A DNA stretch of 25,000 nucleotides from Chloroflexota bacterium (lineage in GTDB: Bacteria > Chloroflexota > Dehalococcoidia > SM23-28-2 > RBG-16-64-32), in the NCBI GenBank assembly GCA_005882715.1, contig VBEI01000161.1, positions 3,085 through 28,084 on the forward strand. The letters run 5' to 3'. Shown here piece by piece: positions 1 through 6,994 of the stretch (positions are counted from its first letter, which is position 1; every line of letters starts with the position of its first letter). The position numbers and the translations under genes are program-made. The notes beneath the pieces are model-generated. The model was not told the DNA's origin and ran no database searches. It saw only the letters and a list, made by a program, of their open reading frames with translations.

Positions 1-1
1 T

Positions 2-2131
2 GAACAGGGTGCCTATGGCGGACTGGGTGTGTATAGGAGTCTTGATGGCGGGACTACTTGGATGAAGATTAAGACTTCATCCACTTACAGTTGGGCGGGG
101 CGAAACGACTTGGCTATAGATCCGATAACTCCCTCGAATTTGTACGCGGCGCTCAACGGCGCGGGCGTTTTCAAGACGAATGATGGTGGGGATACGTGGA
201 CACAGCTCAACACTCCCCCGAGCGTAATCCCGACGAACTTCGTGGAAGGAACCATCGCTGTGGCCCCAAGCAGCCCAAACGTTGTCTACCTGGCAGCGTT
301 GGATGGTGATCCGGGAGATCCGGCAACTCGCGCCGGATTATATCGATCGAGCGACTTCGGCTCGACTTGGGCACTTCAGACTCACAACTTCGCCTTTGAC
401 CCAGCTGAGCCATTGCGCTGCTGCTTCGGCGACATGGTGGTCGACCCTCTCGACCCGACCATTGTCTACTTCTCCCACTTTTACAGGCTCTTGAAATCGG
501 TCGACAGCGGGGTGACACTTACTCCAATTCCCCAGAATCACCCTGATCAACAGTCATTTGCCATCCAGTTGGTCGCGCCTGGGGGCACGAGGAGATTGTG
601 GGCAGGAAACGACGGTGGCTTGGAAAAGGTCACCCTAGCCAATCCGGGCGATATGCCGACAATAAGCGATTGGACAGAGATCAGAAAACTCCCGGTCACC
701 GAGTTCTACGATCTTGCCGTCGCTCGGAACAACCCAAACCTGGTGTTCGGCGCAACTCAAGATAATGGTGTTAACCGATACACTGGCACGCTGGACTGGA
801 ATCTTTCGAATGTTTGCGGCGATGCAACCGGCGTCGTAATCGATCCGCAGGACCCCAATAGCATCTATGCTCGGTGCAATGGGGGTGGATTTGACGAGAG
901 CGTGGATGGGGGCGAGACCTGGCATGGAGCTAGCAGTGGCCTCGATACGACAAACGCCCAGTGGGAAGCGCAGACCGCAGCGTTTCCCGGCTCGGCAAAA
1001 ACTCTTTATGCCGGCGGCGACAGAGTTCAAAGGAGCGCTGTGAATAAGGCTGCCGGCATACTGCAGCACTATTTTACCGCGAACGACCTCGCGATCCCTA
1101 CGGGGTCGACGATCAACCAATGGGTATACATTCCTTCGTCGACGCCTCCCAGGGAAATCATGCTCCAGTTCCGGACCACGGACGCGTCCTTCGAACACAG
1201 GGCATACTGGGGCGAGAACGTGATTCAGTGGGGGACGGACGGAACGCCGTCCCGCCGCTTCATGGGTCCGATACCGTCGCAGCGGGACCGATGGATAAAG
1301 CTAAGCGTTAATACGAGCGCGCTCTCAGGGGTCGATATTGGGGGAAGAAGCATCAACGGGCTCGCCTATATCCTTCAGGATGGGGCTATCAACTGGGATC
1401 ACACGGCGCTGGAGGCGTCTGGAGTCGAGAACGTGTGGGTGGAGGACGGACTTCCGTCCGGGGGGATAGCGTACTCTTCGCCGCCAGACTCTTGGACTTG
1501 GGACACCGGCAGGAAATACAGCGGAACGCAGTCTCATCGGACAACCAGCGGGCTTGCCTGGACTCCGATAAGCGGGGTTTTGCAACCCGGTAATGGCCTA
1601 ACAGCCGTTGCCGTCTCGTCGACTAACGAGAAACGTATTTACGCCGCGTTCGGCTACCCTGGGTCAGGATACGGTGCCTACATGTTCCGGACAGACAATG
1701 GGGGAGCAAGCTGGCATGCAATCACGAGCCCTGCGCCGGGAGAGTTCATAACCTCGATGGCTGTTGATCCTACCGATGACAACGTCGTCTATATCACATT
1801 GGGTGGGAACGGTGTCAGCCATGTTTGGAAGACGATAGATAAAGGCGTGACTTGGGTAGATAAGGGATTTCTCCAGCCGGGTGTACCCCTTCCGGACGCC
1901 CCGTATAACGATATAGCTATTAGTCCAGTCGACAGAAACCGCATTGTGATTGTTAATGGTATCGGAGACGTCTTCGAGAGCCTGAACGGCGGCGGAACGT
2001 GGTCAGCCGCCGGCGATCTCAGCACCTTGCCCAACACCATCATCAGCGGCGTTGCGCTGGAAAATGGGGTCGATCTTACCGTCTCGACATACGGCAGGGG
2101 GATGTGGAGGTTACCGGGGAGTCAGCCATGA
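2..2131 (+). CDS. Asp-box (BNR/sortilin-like) beta-propeller protein, 5'-truncated by the window edge
   Basis: The frame is open from base 2, so the gene starts upstream of the window; the GTG at 29 is only the first possible start codon inside it. The product is built from Asp-box repeats of the S-x-D-x-G-x-T-W type. Visible copies are SLDGGTTW, TNDGGDTW, SSDFGSTW, SVDGGETW, TDNGGASW, TIDKGVTW and SLNGGGTW. Repeated 'A-V-D-P/I-S-P' strands lie between them (IDP, VDP, IAVAPSSP, IAISPVDR). This layout is typical of secreted VPS10/sortilin-like or BNR propellers that bind or cleave glycans, or act as cell-surface scaffolds. No catalytic site can be assigned. The middle (about residues 340-480) is a non-repetitive beta-rich insert resembling a carbohydrate-binding module, which is inference. 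The gene is convergent with the next one and overlaps it by 10 bp. The signal peptide, if any, lies outside the window. Confidence 0.85.
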   Translation, partial: EQGAYGGLGVYRSLDGGTTWMKIKTSSTYSWAGRNDLAIDPITPSNLYAALNGAGVFKTNDGGDTWTQLNTPPSVIPTNFVEGTIAVAPSSPNVVYLAALDGDPGDPATRAGLYRSSDFGSTWALQTHNFAFDPAEPLRCCFGDMVVDPLDPTIVYFSHFYRLLKSVDSGVTLTPIPQNHPDQQSFAIQLVAPGGTRRLWAGNDGGLEKVTLANPGDMPTISDWTEIRKLPVTEFYDLAVARNNPNLVFGATQDNGVNRYTGTLDWNLSNVCGDATGVVIDPQDPNSIYARCNGGGFDESVDGGETWHGASSGLDTTNAQWEAQTAAFPGSAKTLYAGGDRVQRSAVNKAAGILQHYFTANDLAIPTGSTINQWVYIPSSTPPREIMLQFRTTDASFEHRAYWGENVIQWGTDGTPSRRFMGPIPSQRDRWIKLSVNTSALSGVDIGGRSINGLAYILQDGAINWDHTALEASGVENVWVEDGLPSGGIAYSSPPDSWTWDTGRKYSGTQSHRTTSGLAWTPISGVLQPGNGLTAVAVSSTNEKRIYAAFGYPGSGYGAYMFRTDNGGASWHAITSPAPGEFITSMAVDPTDDNVVYITLGGNGVSHVWKTIDKGVTWVDKGFLQPGVPLPDAPYNDIAISPVDRNRIVIVNGIGDVFESLNGGGTWSAAGDLSTLPNTIISGVALENGVDLTVSTYGRGMWRLPGSQP

Positions 2132-4065
2132 AGATGATGGCGAGCACGGCTCGCTGGCAAGGAGCGCCATGTTGCCCCTGAAGCCAGAACAAGCCGCTGA
2201 TCGTCGTCCGAGAGGGCTGAGTCGCAGGCGCCGCTGAGGACCTGCTGGACGGTCGCGCAGGAGGCGAAGTCGTCGGCGTGGACGTCGGCGATGGCGATGA
2301 GGGTCCAGGAGAGGCCATCGACTGCGGCCGGGTTGGCGCACTGCCAGAGGGGGGCGCTGGTCAGAGATTCATTGCCTCGCGCTGGGATGCTGACGTTGCC
2401 GACGACCGATACGCCGATCGGGGAGCAGCCTCCGGGGTTGAGGCTGCCGGCGGGAGGCACGAAGGCGAGGTACACGCCGACGACGTCCGTGTGGTCTCCG
2501 CCGTTCCTGGCGACAATGGTCACGGATCCCGTCAGGTCCGGAGTGCCGGGGCGTAGACGAACGTTGGCGGGCGGGTTGAGGTGAGAGATGCCCGCGTCGT
2601 GTATCCCGCTGGGGCCTGGAGTGGCGGTTGCCGTAGGGGTTGCAGACGGTGTCGCTGTAGGCGTTGGGGTCGGGGTCGGTGTGCGAGTGGGCGTTGGGGT
2701 CGGGGTCGCAGTTGTTGTTGGGGTGGGTGTTGGGGTTGGGGTCATCGTCGGGGTCGGAGTCGGCGTTTGAGTGGGAGAAGCGGTAGGGGTCGGAGTCGCC
2801 GTTGGCGTGCGAGTGGGGGTTGCCGTAAGGGTTGCTGTGGCAGTCGGGGTGGCTGTTGGAGTCTGAGTGGGCGTCGGGGACGCGGTGAGGGTCGGAGTCG
2901 CTGTTGGCGTGCGAGTGGGGGTTGCCGTAGGGGTTGCGGTGGCGGTAGGGGTTGCGGTGGCGGTAGGTGTGACTGTCGGCGTCTGGGTAGGTGTTGCCGT
3001 CTGAGTGGGCGTGGGGGAAGCGGTCGGTGTGCGAGTGGGGGTTGCGGTGGCAGTAGGGGTCGGCGTGGGCGTGCGGGTGGGTGTCGGGGTGGCTGTGGGA
3101 GTCCGTGTCGGCGTGGGAGTGGGGGTGGCTGTGGGCGAAGGCGTGGGTGTGGGGCTTGCCGTTGGGGTGGGCGTTGGAGTTGCGCTCGCCGTTTGCGAGA
3201 CGGTCAACATCGCGTTGCCGGAAGCGCCCCCGAAGCCTCCGACCTGTATCCAGTGCGTGACGTCCTTCTTAGCGAGAAACTGCACTTCAGAAGTTGATCC
3301 GGTTGATCCGACGGCATCGTCGTTGCAGGTGAGCTGGACCAGGAGCGAATTGGGCATGGTGTATATGGCCAGAACTGTGTCGAAGTTCGAGCCGAAGGTG
3401 CTTGCGGTGACGTTGACGTCCTGCGTTGGGGTGAAGCTGTACCAGACCGTCCTCCCGATCACGACGCCCCCGCAGAGGATCGGCTCGCCGACCTCTTCGG
3501 AGGCGACAGTGGTGTCCTGAGTGTCCGTGTAGGGCAAGGGCGCGGCGATGAACGCATTGGCGCGGTTGTCGTTGACGGGAGGGATGCCAAAGAAAAGATT
3601 GATCGTGAGCATTCCGGCAGTGAACTCTACGCTGCCGACCTGGATGCGATACGTAGTGTTCCTGAAGACCGGGAAGTTGACTGCGGACTGGAGCACGTTC
3701 TCTGTGTCGTCGTTGCAGGCGACAAGCGAGAGCGAGCCTAGATCTGCGCCTGTGTAGACCGAGACCGTCGTGTCGTAATTAGACCCCAGTGTCGTGATCT
3801 TAAGGGTGCCATCCTGGTCGGGCGTAAAGGAATACCAGACGGAGTGGGACGTGAGGTTGCAGTTTTTCGGCTCGAACTGTTCCAGTGAGGTCTCGCTCAC
3901 GTCCTGGCTGTTGTTGTAGGGAAGAGGGGACGGCGGGATGACAATCGGCGCACCGAAGGCGTCGTTGTCGGGAGGCATAGCGTGGGCGGCGATGGCCGGG
4001 AGCGCCGCGAGCGCGGCAACGAGCACAGCGGCGAACCGTAGGTACGGAAGTACGCGTTTCGTCAT
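2122..4065 (-). CDS. Secreted protein: two pre-peptidase-like domains, Thr-Pro linker, C-terminal beta domain
   Basis: The 647-residue product starts with a clear signal peptide: basic MTKR, a hydrophobic Ala/Leu/Val core, and AHA near residue 29. Two related beta-sandwich domains follow (about 30-155 and 160-290). Each has an 'N-D-A-F/N-R-A-N-A-F' opening, a 'VWYSFTP' strand, 'GSN(Y/F)DT' and 'ACNDD/TCNDD', which is the pattern of pre-peptidase C-terminal-like domains. Residues about 290-485 are an almost pure Thr/Pro/Ala linker. The C-terminal 160 residues form another beta domain with three Cys-containing strands, CARDB-like at best. The protein is therefore exported and probably a surface or extracellular binding protein; no catalytic residues are seen. 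No good Shine-Dalgarno precedes the ATG at 4065, but the signal peptide supports this start. The 3' end overlaps the convergent propeller gene by 10 bp. Confidence 0.85.
   Translation of the reverse strand: MTKRVLPYLRFAAVLVAALAALPAIAAHAMPPDNDAFGAPIVIPPSPLPYNNSQDVSETSLEQFEPKNCNLTSHSVWYSFTPDQDGTLKITTLGSNYDTTVSVYTGADLGSLSLVACNDDTENVLQSAVNFPVFRNTTYRIQVGSVEFTAGMLTINLFFGIPPVNDNRANAFIAAPLPYTDTQDTTVASEEVGEPILCGGVVIGRTVWYSFTPTQDVNVTASTFGSNFDTVLAIYTMPNSLLVQLTCNDDAVGSTGSTSEVQFLAKKDVTHWIQVGGFGGASGNAMLTVSQTASATPTPTPTASPTPTPSPTATPTPTPTRTPTATPTPTRTPTPTPTATATPTRTPTASPTPTQTATPTQTPTVTPTATATPTATATPTATPTRTPTATPTLTASPTPTQTPTATPTATATLTATPTRTPTATPTPTASPTQTPTPTPTMTPTPTPTPTTTATPTPTPTRTPTPTPTPTATPSATPTATATPGPSGIHDAGISHLNPPANVRLRPGTPDLTGSVTIVARNGGDHTDVVGVYLAFVPPAGSLNPGGCSPIGVSVVGNVSIPARGNESLTSAPLWQCANPAAVDGLSWTLIAIADVHADDFASCATVQQVLSGACDSALSDDDQRLVLASGATWRSLPASRARHHLHG
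2615..3195 (-). repeat. Degenerate short tandem repeats encoding the Thr-Pro linker
   Basis: About 580 bp of imperfect 6- to 12-bp units. On the plus strand they read as runs of GTTGGGGTCGGAGTC-like words, and in the coding frame as alternating Thr, Pro and Ala with occasional Arg, Ser or Gln. Longer blocks recur with small changes: a block spelling ATPTRTPTATPT appears several times. This points to growth by unequal exchange or slippage. All units keep the reading frame. Confidence 0.85.
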
Positions 4066-4187
4066 TGGTCGGTAAAATCAGGCCGCAATACCCTGACTCC
4101 CGACCGCAGGTACTAAGGCCGCAAGCTATAGACGCATAAAGTGTCCGGTAATTACAGGAAATCTGGAGGAGACTCTGGTCGTCGAGG

Positions 4188-4672
4188 CTAGGAGGAGGAC
4201 CTGCCGGCCACCGCGGCAAGCGGAATGAACGGGAAGATTACGCCCAAGAAGAACACGGGCGACGTAAAAGTCGCCAAGATACCGAAAGCGATTATGACGA
4301 GCACTGACAGCAGCCAAATCACAATGACGACGGGATTGGGCGAAGGCGTTGTGATACGGTCATTAGGTCCCTGGTCTCCGACCGGGATGGGTTGTGCACC
4401 TAAGGCAGGAGCGGCGTCGATTATCAGGGTGCCGTTTCGGGCGTTAAGGACGCCACCGTGTATCGCGGCCAGAGCCAGCCGGGGCCCGCAGCGCGAGCAG
4501 AGCGGGCGCCGACACCTGCGCCATGAGCGCGCTTCCCTTTCGTAGATCTCGAGCTGTCGACGTTTTGTACGCCTGCTCAGGCCGCAGACCGTGCAGCGGC
4601 GCGTGATTGCCTTTATCAGAAGTTGCCCCCCAGTTGGCGATTGTCTACTTCAAGAATAGCGTTTCGGTCCAT
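4188..4672 (-). CDS. Small zinc-ribbon plus two-helix membrane protein, frame broken at a G6 run
   Basis: Read on the minus strand, ATG at 4672 opens MDRNAILEVDNRQLGG and then meets TGA at 4616-4618. A -1 shift at the G-GGG-GGC heptamer (4625-4631) joins a second open frame that has no ATG, GTG or TTG upstream of its domain. That frame runs to TAG at 4188 and gives 161 residues in total. The joined product has Cys27-x2-Cys30 and Cys59-x2-Cys62 (plus Cys54) in a very Arg-rich segment, like a zinc ribbon. A polar linker follows, then two hydrophobic helices (about 115-136 and 138-157) and a short AGRSSS tail. I do not recognise the family; a membrane-anchored zinc-ribbon protein of unknown role is the best description. 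The frame break may be a missing base in the assembly, a real mutation or programmed frameshifting. No strong Shine-Dalgarno is seen at 4672. The plus-strand ORF over this region looks non-coding. Confidence 0.6.
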
Positions 4673-4814
4673 AAGCTGTCAAGTTCCGACAAGAAGGCGG
4701 CCCCCTGCGCCGGGCTCGGAATCACAGGTCGATATTCGCATCGCTATATCTGTTCGATAGGAATATGAAACACGGCTGTACCGCTTCTTGGGCACACCCA
4801 AACTTGGCCTCTGC

Positions 4815-4820
4815 TATAAT
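4815..4820 (+). promoter_or_regulatory. Consensus -10 box (TATAAT) for the phosphoesterase gene
   Basis: A perfect TATAAT lies 22 bases before the ATG at 4843. Between them is AGGAGG (4834-4839), three bases from the ATG. No good -35 is seen at 16-18 bp; TTGGGC at 4788 is 21 bp away. The box shows that the upstream in-frame ATG at 4765 lies before the likely transcript start and is not used. Confidence 0.55.
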
Positions 4821-4842
4821 CCGTCGGTCAAGTAGGAGGTTT

Positions 4843-6039
4843 ATGCGCCGAGTTGTACTAGTAGCTATTGTCGCGGCCGGGCTCTTCGGCCCAGCGTCCC
4901 ACAGCGAGGCAGCCATTACAGTGGCGGCCGGCGCGGGTGATATCAGCAGCTCCGGCTCCGGGGACAACCAGACAGCGGCGCTCGTACCTTCAGACGCCCA
5001 GGTGATCACGATGGGCGATAACCAGTACCCCGACGGCTGCCTGGATGCCTTCAATGCCAACTACCAGAACTCGTGGGGCGCGTTCAAGTCACGGACGCGG
5101 CCGGCCATAGGTAACCACGACAGCCATGACACGTCTTGCTCGGTCGATGGCAACGGCTACTTCGACTACTTCAACGGGGTTGGCTCGGGGACCTGCGACT
5201 ACACCTGCCACGCGGGAAGACGGGGCGAGGGCTGGTATTCGTACGACGTTGGGGATTGGCATTTCATCGCGTTGAACAGCGAATGCAACGGGACATCGTA
5301 TGACTTCTGCGACCACACCGCCCAGCTCAACTGGTTGACGAACGATCTCGCGGCAAACACGAAGGTGTCGTACTGGCATCGCCCGATCGTCGCGCCATCG
5401 AGCGTTCACAGCGACGACGAAGGCCACTTTGCCGACGCCTACCTGGGCGGGGACAACGTGTGGCAGAAACTCTATGACGGGGGAGTGGACCTCGTGCTCC
5501 AGGGGCATGACCACTTGTATGCTCGCTACGCAAGATACAACCGGGCGGGCAATAACACCGACCCGAACGGCATCCGGCACTTCATTGTCGGCACGGGGGG
5601 CAACGGCAACTATGACGTCACGGAGACGAAGCCGGGGCAGGAGTTTGCCGTTGCAACTTTGGGGATTATGAAGTTGACGTTGAACCCGACCAATTACTCG
5701 TGGCAGTTCGTGAACACGTCCAATACGGTCCTTGATAGCGGCAGCGATTCGTGTCGGAGTACACAACTGACCGATACGGATGGGGATGGCTGGCCTGACT
5801 CCGCTGAGGCAACGATCGGGACGAATCCGAATATGAAATGCGGCACGAACGCGTGGCCCGCCGACATCAATAACGACCACTACGCCGATGTGATGGATAT
5901 GTCGAAGATCACCAACTGGTATGCGCGGCAGGTTCCACCGGCGCCGGCACGAGTAAGCATCGCGCCCTCCGCGCCCGACCGATTAATCGATATCTTCGAC
6001 ATCGCCCGCGAGGCCGGGCTGTTTGCGAAGGCCTGCTAG
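4843..6039 (+). CDS. Secreted calcineurin-like metallophosphoesterase with TSP3/dockerin-like tail
   Basis: I chose ATG 4843 over 4765 because AGGAGG stands three bases upstream, TATAAT lies just before it, and it opens directly into a signal peptide (MRR, hydrophobic core, SEA near residue 23). The 398-residue product has the metallophosphoesterase motif series: GD at 32-33, GDNQYPDG at 58-65, GNHD at 90-93, WHRP at 178-181 and GHDH at 221-224. These are the usual ligands of a two-metal centre. Such exported enzymes hydrolyse phosphomonoesters or phosphodiesters, often for phosphate scavenging, but the substrate cannot be read here. The tail has a calcium-binding DTDGDGWPD loop (311-319, thrombospondin type 3-like). 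A dockerin-like pair of segments follows, with ADINNDHYAD near 340 and LIDIFDIAREAG near 381. This suggests surface tethering or assembly. The gene is convergent with the HxlR gene, with 150 bp between them and no obvious terminator. Confidence 0.88.
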   Translation: MRRVVLVAIVAAGLFGPASHSEAAITVAAGAGDISSSGSGDNQTAALVPSDAQVITMGDNQYPDGCLDAFNANYQNSWGAFKSRTRPAIGNHDSHDTSCSVDGNGYFDYFNGVGSGTCDYTCHAGRRGEGWYSYDVGDWHFIALNSECNGTSYDFCDHTAQLNWLTNDLAANTKVSYWHRPIVAPSSVHSDDEGHFADAYLGGDNVWQKLYDGGVDLVLQGHDHLYARYARYNRAGNNTDPNGIRHFIVGTGGNGNYDVTETKPGQEFAVATLGIMKLTLNPTNYSWQFVNTSNTVLDSGSDSCRSTQLTDTDGDGWPDSAEATIGTNPNMKCGTNAWPADINNDHYADVMDMSKITNWYARQVPPAPARVSIAPSAPDRLIDIFDIAREAGLFAKAC

Positions 6040-6190
6040 TGCAGCTGTGCCCGCGTCCACGCGGCTTGTAGTCCACAGCGCTCGACAGTTACAGGACATC
6101 CGCCCAGCAGAGAGCGATCGCCCGGTCGAAGAGGTCTGAGCTGAGGCGACGCGAGCGCGGCTCTTGGATGCGCCGGCGCCAAGGCGTCGT

Positions 6191-6856
6191 CTAGGTGGTG
6201 GGCACGCGGAACATACGGGCGAAGTGCTCCACCGCGGCAGGGTTGCCTTCGATCTTTAGCCGGCCAGTCGTCAGAGCGTCGGCGGGGGTGAGGGACGAGC
6301 TCATGGCGCGCCACGTGGCGCTATCGCAGGACATCACGAGGTCGGGATCGCGTGCCACGCCTTGCACGATTTCGAGCGCGCCATCATCGACGCGAACGGA
6401 GAAGACTTCACCGTCGATGCGGACCTCGTAGGTCTCATGCACTCCAGCGGCCGCCTCCGGCCGGAAGATGATCCCGAGGCCAGCCGCGCCCCAACGCGGG
6501 CGAAATTCATCCTCTGGCGAATCCTGACGGATTGTCCAAATACCCCAGCGGCCCAGGACATGAATCGGCTCCTCGAGTCCCCAGCCGCGTTCTGTCAGCT
6601 CGTAGACGGTAGAGCCGGCTGGAGGCGGCAGACTGCGTCGCCGGATTATCCCTTCCTTCTCGAGATCTTTCAGCCGGGCGGCGAGCAGGTTGGTGCCGAT
6701 CCCGGGCAGCCCGTCGAGCAGGTCTTTATAGCGCTGCGGCCCGACAAGCAGGTTGCGAACGATTAGCAACGTCCAGCGCTCGCCCAGGATATCGAGGGAG
6801 CGGGCGAGCGGGCAGAACTGGCTGTAGCTGCGCTTCGGTTCGACTTTCGATTTCAT
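6191..6856 (-). CDS. HxlR-family transcriptional regulator with C-terminal SCP2-like domain
   Basis: The 221-residue product begins with an HxlR-type winged helix (about residues 12-105). The family pattern CPLARSLDILGERWTLLIVR is followed by F/YKDLLDGLPGIGTNLLAARLKDLEKEGII and a wing with VYELTERG. The C-terminal half (about 130-221) resembles an SCP2-like lipid- or sterol-binding fold, with strands around YEVRIDGEVFSVRVDDG and the final helix ALTTGRLKIEGNPAAVEHF. HxlR proteins usually bind palindromes in their own divergent promoter. Here the gene is divergent from a secreted alpha/beta hydrolase, and a perfect inverted repeat lies between them. Regulation of both genes, perhaps with a lipid-like ligand at the SCP2 domain, is a reasonable inference. 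The Shine-Dalgarno is weak (GGGGT about 6 bases upstream). Confidence 0.88.
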   Translation of the reverse strand: MKSKVEPKRSYSQFCPLARSLDILGERWTLLIVRNLLVGPQRYKDLLDGLPGIGTNLLAARLKDLEKEGIIRRRSLPPPAGSTVYELTERGWGLEEPIHVLGRWGIWTIRQDSPEDEFRPRWGAAGLGIIFRPEAAAGVHETYEVRIDGEVFSVRVDDGALEIVQGVARDPDLVMSCDSATWRAMSSSLTPADALTTGRLKIEGNPAAVEHFARMFRVPTT

Positions 6857-6872
6857 TCGTGTACCCCGTTAT

Positions 6873-6886
6873 AGCGAGCGCTCGCT
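6873..6886. promoter_or_regulatory. 14-bp perfect palindrome in the HxlR leader
   Basis: AGCGAGCGCTCGCT is its own reverse complement and ends 17 bases before the HxlR start codon. It could be an operator or an RNA hairpin; which one is not decidable from sequence. Confidence 0.4.
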
Positions 6887-6911
6887 CTTAGTTTGTGCTC
6901 GGTGGGAAAAC

Positions 6912-6935
6912 ATTGTCAAGCGTGGACTTGACAAT
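6912..6935. promoter_or_regulatory. Perfect 9-bp inverted repeat, likely HxlR operator
   Basis: ATTGTCAAG (6912-6920), a 6-bp spacer, then CTTGACAAT (6927-6935). The right arm contains the -35 hexamer TTGACA of the hydrolase promoter (6928-6933). The left arm contains the same hexamer on the minus strand (6914-6919), facing the HxlR gene. A dimer bound here would block both directions. Confidence 0.6.
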
Positions 6936-6957
6936 CATATAGTCTACACTATCTAAT
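6928..6957 (+). promoter_or_regulatory. Sigma70-type promoter of the alpha/beta hydrolase
   Basis: TTGACA at 6928-6933, 18-bp spacer, TCTAAT at 6952-6957 (5 of 6 matches to TATAAT). The predicted start is about 30 bases before the ATG at 6995. The -35 overlaps the inverted repeat described separately. Confidence 0.6.
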
Positions 6958-6994
6958 ATGCAACATCTGCTGCCATAGTCCAAAGGAGGGAATC

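Noticed and set aside
2581..3297. 238-codon Gly/Arg/Cys-rich plus-strand ORF
   Set aside because: It is the antisense reading of the Thr-Pro linker repeats and is composed of low-complexity sequence only.
4225..4545. 106-codon plus-strand ORF
   Set aside because: It is antisense to the zinc-ribbon/membrane frame, which has recognisable Cys pairs and helices; the plus-strand product is featureless.
4765..4842. Upstream start of the phosphoesterase
   Set aside because: It lies before the TATAAT promoter box and has no ribosome site; ATG 4843 has AGGAGG and a signal peptide.
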